In this document: in pieces, positions 24,401-33,400 of the stretch
How positions within the stretch are numbered: position 1 is the first letter of the stretch
Layout: every line of letters begins with the position of its first letter
From: Actinacidiphila guanduensis
GTDB taxonomy: Bacteria > Actinomycetota > Actinomycetes > Streptomycetales > Streptomycetaceae
DNA length: 64,000 nt
Assembly (NCBI RefSeq): GCF_900103985.1
Contig: NZ_FNIE01000012.1
Coordinates: 124,001-188,000, forward strand
Direction of reading: 5' to 3'
The notes under the pieces: generated by a model
The model's database searches: none
Seen by the model: the letters and a program-made list of their open reading frames with translations, nothing else
What the model was told of the DNA's origin: nothing
Made by a program: the position numbers and the translations under genes

Positions 24401-27400
24401 GTTCCGCGGCTGTTCCAGGCAACGTCCGATGGCCGGGCCGCGAGGGAGCAGGCTTTCCAGTACTCCGACCGGTCGGGGTCGGCGCCGGTGGTGTACCAGG
24501 TGGAACAGCCGGTGGGCATACGGGAGTTCGGGCCGTTTGCCCGGCATCCTGGCAAGCAGGCGGCCTTCCCCGACGGCGCCCTGTTCCGGCCCACGCAATG
24601 GGAGCGGGTGCGCGACCTCGCGTCGGGCCGGGAGTATTTCCTGGTCTCCCTGGAGCAGGTCCAGCAGGAAACCAGGGCGGCATGGCAGGAGCCGTACATG
24701 CTCCGGCAGATCAGCGTCGAGACGGAGACCGGCGGTCGAGCGGTCATCGGACACTCCGCTGACAGCGCGCTCGACTGGAGCGCCTGGCGGCGGACCCTCT
24801 CGGTCCTGCCCGGCCTCACGAACTACGTCGTCCACGACAAGGACGGCAGGAAACACCCGGTCGAACCTCCGGTCCCCACGGGGTCCACTGCCGATGAGCC
24901 ACCCTTCGTCGTGTTCACCGGCCACGGCGGGCGTATGCGGGGGAGAGCGTTCGGCCCGGAGGGCGTCATGTCGGTGAGCGGTGGGCTGGCGGGCCGTCTC
25001 GCGGACATGCTCGCGCCCACCAAACGCCAGTTGCTCCTGGTCTGCCACGCCGCCTCAGGCGGTGAGGCAGGTCTTCCGTCATTCGCCCAGGGCGCCGCGA
25101 ACCAGCGTGCGGGTGGATCGGTCACCGCGGCGACCGGAGCCTCAGGGGTGAGAATCTTCAAGACCCTGCAGACGGAGATCTATGCCAAGAGCGTGGTCGG
25201 CGGGCCGGGCGCGGCCTGGCTGGGCTTCCAGCGGCAGGCCCTCACCCCGGCCGCTCACGAGCGTGCCGGACTGCCGTTCGGCGGCCGGCGATCCGGACGT
25301 CACCAGCTGTTCCAGAGCCCCGAATGGCAGCAGAAGGCCGAGAGCCACGAGGCGGCGATCTTCGACGCCTCGGTGAACAGCCCCGAACTGCTCACTTTCG
25401 TCGAGGAGCTGGCCGACGAGCTGAACCGCTCCGGCTTCTCGGTGGTCGCGCCGCAGGGCCCGGCAACGCTCGTGACCCTGATGGCTGCGATCGACACCGC
25501 GGTCCACGCCGCCGGCGCGGAACGCACGTACACCCTCGCGGAAGACGACCAGGAACAAGCCGAATTCCTCGCGCAGCGCGGCATCCTGGTGGGCAGTGGT
25601 GAGTTCCGCAGTATGGCGCCGCTGTTCGACGCCTATCGGAAAATCGTCCTCAGCCGGCCGAACCACGAGCCGGTGGACGACCGGAAACTGCTGCTGGCGG
25701 CCATCGCCCTGGGACGGCCCACCGGGCGTACGCTTGCCGCGGTTCTCCACGACTACTCCCGCACCGTAGCCGACGACAACCGGGGCATCGCCTTCGACGG
25801 CCTGCGCGACGCGCTGCTCGGCGACGCCGTGGACATCTACGACTGGGTGCGCCGGAACCTGGTCCCGGTCCCCGGCGCCTGGGACGACCTCATCGCACGG
25901 TACGGCGAGGCGTGGCTGCCACCGCACCACCAGATGTACCACCCTGGTTTCGCCACCCGGACCACCGGCGATCTGACGGTGCCCGAGGGACTCGTCCGGG
26001 CCATAGGGGTGATGACCGGGCAGTTGGCGCCGGTCACGCCGGACCTGGCGGATGAGGTGGGTGCGGGCACGTGGGCCGAACGGCGGACGGCGGTGGACGC
26101 GTGGGTCCGGGAGCACTCCGAATCGCCGCTCGACCGTCTGCTGCCCGCCCACCTGACCGCGCTGTTCCTGGCGACCCATCAGCCCGACCACGACATGCTC
26201 ACCCGCGCGGAAGCGCATGCCGCGCAGCTGCCGCGCGTCGTCGAGGACCTGGTGGACCGCGGATCGGCGGACTTCCCGTACCTGCTCGCCGACGACGCCC
26301 CGTTCCTGCAGTTGAGCGCGGACCCCGCCCTGCGGAACCCGAACGATCCGCGGCACGGGCAGGCGCGCGAGCGGCTGGTCCGGCGCGCCGCGGAACTGGC
26401 GCCCACCGTACGGTCCTGGATTCCGTTGCATGCGGGGATGCTGGCCGAGGCGCTGGGCAAGTTGCCGCACCTGCCCGCGGGCGAGCCGGTCTACGTCGGC
26501 GTCCACTGGCGCCCGGGGGACCCGGCCTCGGACGCGGTGCCGCAGAGACTGGTGATCCCGGCTTTCCAGCTCGCTCTGCGCACCCCGCAGGACGCGCTCG
26601 CGACGCTGCCTCCTGTGGCCGGCTACCAGCGGACGGTGGTGGAGGTCCAGGCATCGGCGGCGCGTGACGTGTCCTTCGCCTCCGGCCGTCCCGGTCTGCG
26701 GCAGGCGATGTTCCCGTGGGACACCGAAGTCCTGGTCACCTCGCACCTGCGGGACCAGGACACGCAGCACGAGCCGTTCGAGTGGATCGTGGCCGCCGAC
26801 CCGACCGCCGAGACCCGTCCCGCCGACACCCACCCCGCCGCCTCCGCACCGGTCGCCGGACCCGTCGAGGTCGCGCCATGGAGCCCGCGCGTCGCCGGCC
26901 GCCGTCCGCGGGGCGGGAAGGCGGCGGCGACGCCGTGGCCGGTGTCTGCGCAGAAGCAGGTCCCGTGGTCGGTGCCGGGCAAGGGCAAGGGGAAGAGCGC
27001 GGTCGCCTGGTCCGAGCCGGAGGCGGAACGGGAACCCGATACGCGGACGGACCGCGTCTGGTGGTGGCAGCACCCGCCGGAGCCGGAACTGGACGACGCG
27101 GGTGCCGGAATGCTGCTGGCCGAGCTGAACGCGGAGCTGGCACGGAACAGCCTTCCGCCGAATCCGTTCACGACCGGGGACCTGCAGAAGGGCTATCCGT
27201 ATCTGCGGGCGCGTCAGGGCCTGAAGAACGCGACGTTGAACCTGCTGGCCCAGCAGATCGTGCTGGATCTGGTCCCGGACCCGGGTGCCGAGATCCGGGT
27301 CCGCCCGGTGACCGCGGACGAGGCCCGACCTGCGGGCCGGCGCCTGCGCGGCGGCGCGCCGTCCGCCCAGCAGTCGGCCCCGGCCCAGCAGGGCTCTGCC

Positions 27401-30400
27401 TCGCAGGCGTCGCAGCCGGGCCCGTCGTCGCTGCCGTCCGCGGTGATCGGCCAGTCGCGCCAGGCCAAGGCATTGTTCCCCAGCCTGTACTTCGGGGAGA
27501 GAGACGACGACCGGCGCGCGTGGCTCGCCGCGGCGACCACGTACGAGCGGGCCGTGGGCGGTGCCGTGGCGGCCAATCCCGTATGGCGGCGGGCCGCGCA
27601 GGCCACCCTCAAGGCGCTCGTGCAGGCCGTGGCCGAGATCGCTCCGGGCGAGGCCGCGGCAAAGTTCTTCTCACCGGGCACCGGCACGGCAGAGGCGCTG
27701 GACGCGCTGCTGGTGGTGAAGGAGGAGAACGGACAGCGGCCGCCCACGCTGGCGGCCGTCATGGAAGCGGTGGCCCGGGGCATGGTGTTCTACGCCACCC
27801 AGTGGGGCATGTGGGCGCCGCGCCCGGAACCGGCGCTGACCGCCAAGCTGCACGCGCTGGGATATCCGGTCCCCGAGGCGCAGTCCGCCGAGCGGGGGGC
27901 ACTGATCCAGTCGGCCGAGACGATGCTGCTCCTCCACCCGCGCATCGGCGTCACATCCCTCGGCGCTTCGGTCGGCGATCACAGCGGGCGGGACGCGACT
28001 ACGATCGGCTTCCGCAACGCGCTGGCGGCGTGGATGGCCATGCGGGGGAAGCTGACGCTGGCGGACGTGTTCGGCGCGGCCCAGCGCGTCGGCGTGATCG
28101 ACCAGGACGACTCCGTTCCACCCCGGTGGATGGAACCGGATCTGAGGACGGCCGACTCGGTGGAGGCCGACGTCGCGGAATTCCATGGTCTGGTGCCGTT
28201 CCTGCTGCAGCCCACGGGCAACGATCCCGATCTGCTGCGCTTCCCGCACGAGATCAGGTTCACACAGTGGGCGCAGCCCCTGCTGGACCCGCAGGTTCCC
28301 GGGGTGCAGGCGGTGACGGCGGACGAACTGAGGAACGATGTCACGGACCGTTCCGTGCGGTACGTCCTGGGCGGGCGGGACCAGGACGCCTGGTGGCAGC
28401 GCCGGACCGTGTTCATCCAGTGGATGCAGGAGCACCGCCCCTTCTACCGGGGTGCTCCGCCCCTCGGTCACCTCATCGCCCTGTACCTGCTCGGCGGTGA
28501 CGACGCGGCCCTGATGCACCCGGACGTGACGGCTGCCGCGAACGGCAAGGACGTGCTGCGCGGACTGGTCCGGCAACGGCTCGAGCGGCTCAACCGCGGG
28601 GCGCCCGCCGACGAGGTGGCGCTGGTGCTGCTGCGCGATCCGCTGGTGGCCGATCTTGTGCTGAACCCGGGGTACGACGACGAGTATCCGGAGTGGCTGG
28701 CGGATGTCGTGGCCACGGACCGTCTGGTGGCGGAACTGGCGCAGATCGCGGAGATGGCGCGCCGGGCGCTGTTGATGTTGCCCGAGGCTGAGAAGCCGGT
28801 GTGGTGGGCCGGGCCGGTGCCGACCCAGTACGTCGAGGACTCCGGGCTGGTACGGCTTCCCGGTCTGTTCCGGGCGACCTCGGACGACCGGTCGGCGGTC
28901 GACGAGGCGTTCCGGGCCGCCCGCCTGCTGGGTTCGGGGCTGCCGGTGGTATTCCGGGTGGACGCGGCGTCGCAGGCGCGGGCGGCCGGGCCCTTCGGAC
29001 GGCGTCCGGGCACACAGGTGTTCTTCCCCGACGGCGCGCTGCTCCGCCCCGGGAAGCCGCAGTCGGCGCAGACGGCGTCGGGGCGGCGATACCTCGTCGT
29101 TCCCCTGGAGCCGGTCGGCCGGAGCACCGGGCCGGCATGGCGGCAGACGCCCATCAGCAGGCTTTTCACGACCGAGGAGGGAGTGCCCTACGGCGAGGCC
29201 ATCTTCGGCAGCGTGGACTGGCTTGGGCGGGCCGCCGCCTACCGCAACCTGCACCGCGTCCCGCTCTACCTCGTCAAAGAGCCGGACGGCACGGTTTCCA
29301 AGGTCGAGATGCCCCCCGTCACCCCGCGGTACGGCAACGACCGCCGACCGGCGTTCCTGGTCAGCGCCGGCCACGGCAGGCCGGGGCTCCGGCGTGGTTT
29401 CGGCCCCGAGGGACACGTTTTCCCAGGCGGCGGGAGAAGCGGCGTCTGGGCGGACGAGACGAGCCGGGAACTCGGCCTCGATCCGGCGTCCCTGCCGTTG
29501 CTGCTTCTGGTCTGTTACGCCGCCGACGGTGGTGCCCCCGCTGTCCGGTCCGTGGCCCAGTACGCGGCGCACCGGCGCGTGGGCGGCACGGTGGTCGCGT
29601 CGACCGGCACGGTGGGGACGACGCTCTACCCCGGCTCCTCGCAGCCGGACATCTACATCCAGAGGGCGCAGGGCGGCGCGACCGCCGAGTGGTTGACGGT
29701 CACCGGGCAGGCGGCGACCTCGTTCGATCGGCCACGGGCCGGCCTCCCGTTCGGCGGCCGCCGGGCGGGACGCCGCATGCTGTTCGCGTCCCCTTCCTGG
29801 AAGGGCATCGCCGAAGCGCACGAGAGGGCGGTCTTCGATGCCCTCGCGGGCAACCCCGTACTGCGCGACGTCGCGGTGCGGTTCGCGGCCGCGCTGGCCG
29901 GGGCCGGCTACCAGGTGACCGTGCCGGAACAGGCGACGCTCGTGGACGTGATGAACGCGATCGACGCCGCGCTCCACCCGGGCCCCGGGCATGCCGCCGC
30001 CACCGGCGACGAGCGCAGAGCGGCGTACCTCGCGGAACGCGGCATCCCGGTCGGCAGCGCTCCGTACCGCAGCATGGCGCTGCTGTTCGCCGCCTATCGC
30101 CACCACGCGCTCGACGGGCAGGGCGCCGCGGCGGTCGACGACAAGCCGTTGCTGGCGGCGGAGATCGCGAGGCGCGGGGCCATGGGACACGCCCTCGCCG
30201 AGATCCTCCACGACTACTCGGTCGCGGTCGTGGGCGACGACACGAACAACCGGGGCGTCGCCTGGAACACGCTGCGCGACGCCCTCCTGGGCGATGCCAT
30301 CGACATCTACGGCTGGGTGCGCGGGAATCTGGAGCCGTTCACCGCGGGCCGTCGCGTCCTCAACGAGCGTTACGGCGACGCGTGGCTGCCGCCGCACCAC

Positions 30401-33400
30401 CAGATGTACCCGTCCGAATTCGCCGCGCAGACCACCGGCGGACTCACACTGCCCGAGGGGCTTATCGGAGCGATCGGGGTGCTCGCCGTGTCGGCCGGGG
30501 AAGTGCCGCCGATTCCGACGGGCCTGGCGGACCAGGTGGGCGCGGACAGTTGGGCTGAGCGGTGGACCGCGCTGCATACGTGGCTGTCCATGCACCCGGT
30601 CTCGGTGATGAGCCGTCTACTGCCGGCACACATGACCGCACTGTCCCTGGCGACGCACGGCACCGACCACCACCTGCTGCGTACGTACGGCGGCGACGTG
30701 ACCGGGGACGGCACCGTCCCGGCGGATGCCGCGCTCGAGGCGGAGCTGCCGGAGATGGTCGAGGGCCTGCTGGCGCTCGGCTCGCGGGACTTCCCGTACC
30801 TGCTCATGCAGGACGAGGAGTTCGAACAGCTGAGCCGGACGCCCCAGGACCCCGCCGCGCGTGAGCAGCTGGTCCGGCGAGCCCGCGAACTGGCCGGTGC
30901 GGTACGGCAGTCGCTGCCGCTGTACCGGGGAATGCTGGCCGAGGCGCTGGACATGCTGCCGGCCCTGCCCGAGGACCAGCCGGTGTACATCGGGATGCGC
31001 CTGCCGGACGAGGGACTCGAACCGGCCTTCGGCGTACCGGAGTTGATCACGATTCCGGCCATCGAGACGCCCGTGCGCCGTCTGGAGGACGCGCTGGCGC
31101 TGCTGCCCGACCGCGGCGACGGCCGTCCCCGGGTGGTGGTGCAGGTCATGCGTTCGGCGGTGCGCGACGTGTCGTTCGCCTCGGGCCGTCCGGGTCAGCG
31201 GCAGGCGATGTTCCCGTGGGACACGCAGGTCAAGGTCGACATGGTCGGACGGTTCCAGGACAGCGACGACCTGCCCTACCTGCTGGTCGTCGTCACCGAT
31301 GTCACCGCCGGCCCCCGCCCCGCCGGCTCGAACGACGAGAACTCCGCACCGGCAGCGCCTGCTCCTCAGGCCACCGCACCGCATCCCGGCGGCGAACTCA
31401 TGGCTGACGCGCCGCCGGTGCAGGAAGGAGAGCAGGAAGCGGGGCAGGAACCGGAGCGCGAAGAGGCGCCGCAGAATGAGTTGTCGGGCGAGGAGTCCAG
31501 CTCGGATGAGGACTTCAGCTCGGATGAGGACTTCAGCTCGGGTGAGGAGGCCGGCTCGGACGAGGACATCGATTCGGGCGAGGAGTCCAGCTCGGTCGAG
31601 GACTCCAGCTCGGACGGCGGGTCCGGCACTGACGTGGTGATGACCGAGGCACCTGAAAGGGCCGCCGGTCCTGTATCCGTCGGCCTCTGGCCGGCACTCG
31701 GGCGCTTGGTCGAGGCCGACGGCTTCGAGGACATCGTGCAGGGCCATGAGGCGTCGATCGCGAGGGGAATTTTCGCCGGCCTCGACGTGAACGCTTTCGT
31801 GACGCGCTTCCACGAGGCCCTGGTGACGAACGACGGGTACCGGGCGCGGCGCCAAGCGGTGGCCCGGAACCGGCAGTTGCTGCCGCTGACATTGCAGAGA
31901 CGGATGGAGCTGATCGGTGAGGCCGTCTACGCGGTTTCCCCGGGGCGGGAGTACGTCCTCGCCTGGAACAGCCAGGACCAGATCGGTGCTCTCAGGGCAC
32001 GCGGCATCCTGGTGCGTCCGGGCACGGTCCAGAGCGTGGCGCCGCTGTTCGAGGCGCTGCGGAGGGTCATTTCCGTCCCGCAGGATGCCGATGCGGCCGT
32101 GCTCGACCGGCAGTTGCTGATGGCAGTCATCGCGTGGCGCGTGACCGCCGGGTACGCGACCGTCGGCCAGATCCTCCTCGACTACACCGCCAACGTCGCC
32201 CGCGACGGCCGCGACGGCCGCGCCATCCCCTCGGACGCCCTGAAAGAGGCCCTGAACAGCAATGTCCTGGACATGTACCACTGGGTGGACACGGACTTGG
32301 GGCCGTACACCGGGAGCGACAGGACGCCGACGAGGGGGTACGGCCAAGCCTGGCAGCCCTTCCACCACCGGGTGTACACCGCCGGTGCCCAGGTGGTGCC
32401 CGAGGAGCTGACCCAGACGATCGAGGAATACTCGCGATCGGACCGGCCTGCGGAGATAACTGAGAGACGTGCGCAAGTGTTGCTCGGCAGCGGCCGGGCG
32501 CGGGCGGCGGCGGTGGTCGCGTGGGTTCGGGCGCATGGCGGTTCGCCGCTGGACCGGCTGTTGCCGGCCCATCTGGCCGCGCTGTTCCTGGCCACCCAGG
32601 GCCCCGATCGGAACCTGGGGGTCTCGCCGCTGCTGCACCAGGGGGTGCTGGCCGAGGCGCTGGGCAGGTTGCCGGCGCTGCCGGCGGGCGAGCCGGTGTA
32701 CTTCGGGATGTTTGCGCCGGACGTCCCTGTCGCGGCGATTCCTGCGGCGGCTCGGGCGTTCGAGACGGCGGTGCGCAGTTCGGAGGATGCGCTGGCGGAG
32801 TTGGACGCCCGGGAGGCCGGGCCCGGCATGCGGCGGATCGTCGTTCAGGTCGACGGTTCGCCGGCGCGTGATGTGTCGTTCGCTTCGGGGCGGCCGGAGT
32901 TGCGGCAGGCGATGTTCCCGTGGGCCACGGACCTCGTGGTCACGTCGCGTGAGTGGCGGACGGACGGCAACGGTCGGCGGTACGAGTTCGTCGTGGCCAC
33001 CGGCCGGACCACGGACCCCCGCCGGACCCCCGGCGCACCCGCCGGCCCCGCACCGGCCGCGACCCAGGACGGCGCTGCGCCGCGGCCAGACGGCGTGCCG
33101 GATCAGGAAGAGGCGCCGCAGAGCGAGTGGTCGGACGAGGATGTCAGCTGGGTCGAGGAGGCCGGCTCGGTCGAGGATGTCAGCTCGGACGAGGACATCG
33201 ACTCGGACGAAGACACCAGCCCGGACGGCGGGTCCGGTACGGACGTGGTGATGACCGAGGTACCCGACGGGGCCGCCGGTCCTGTGTCGCCGGGTGAGGA
33301 GGCGTGGGACGAACACGCGGCCGCCGCCGAACGGCGGGCCGCGCTGCCCTTCGCCGGCCGGCGGTCGGGACGCGGTGAGTTGGTCGAGGCTCAGGGCTTC

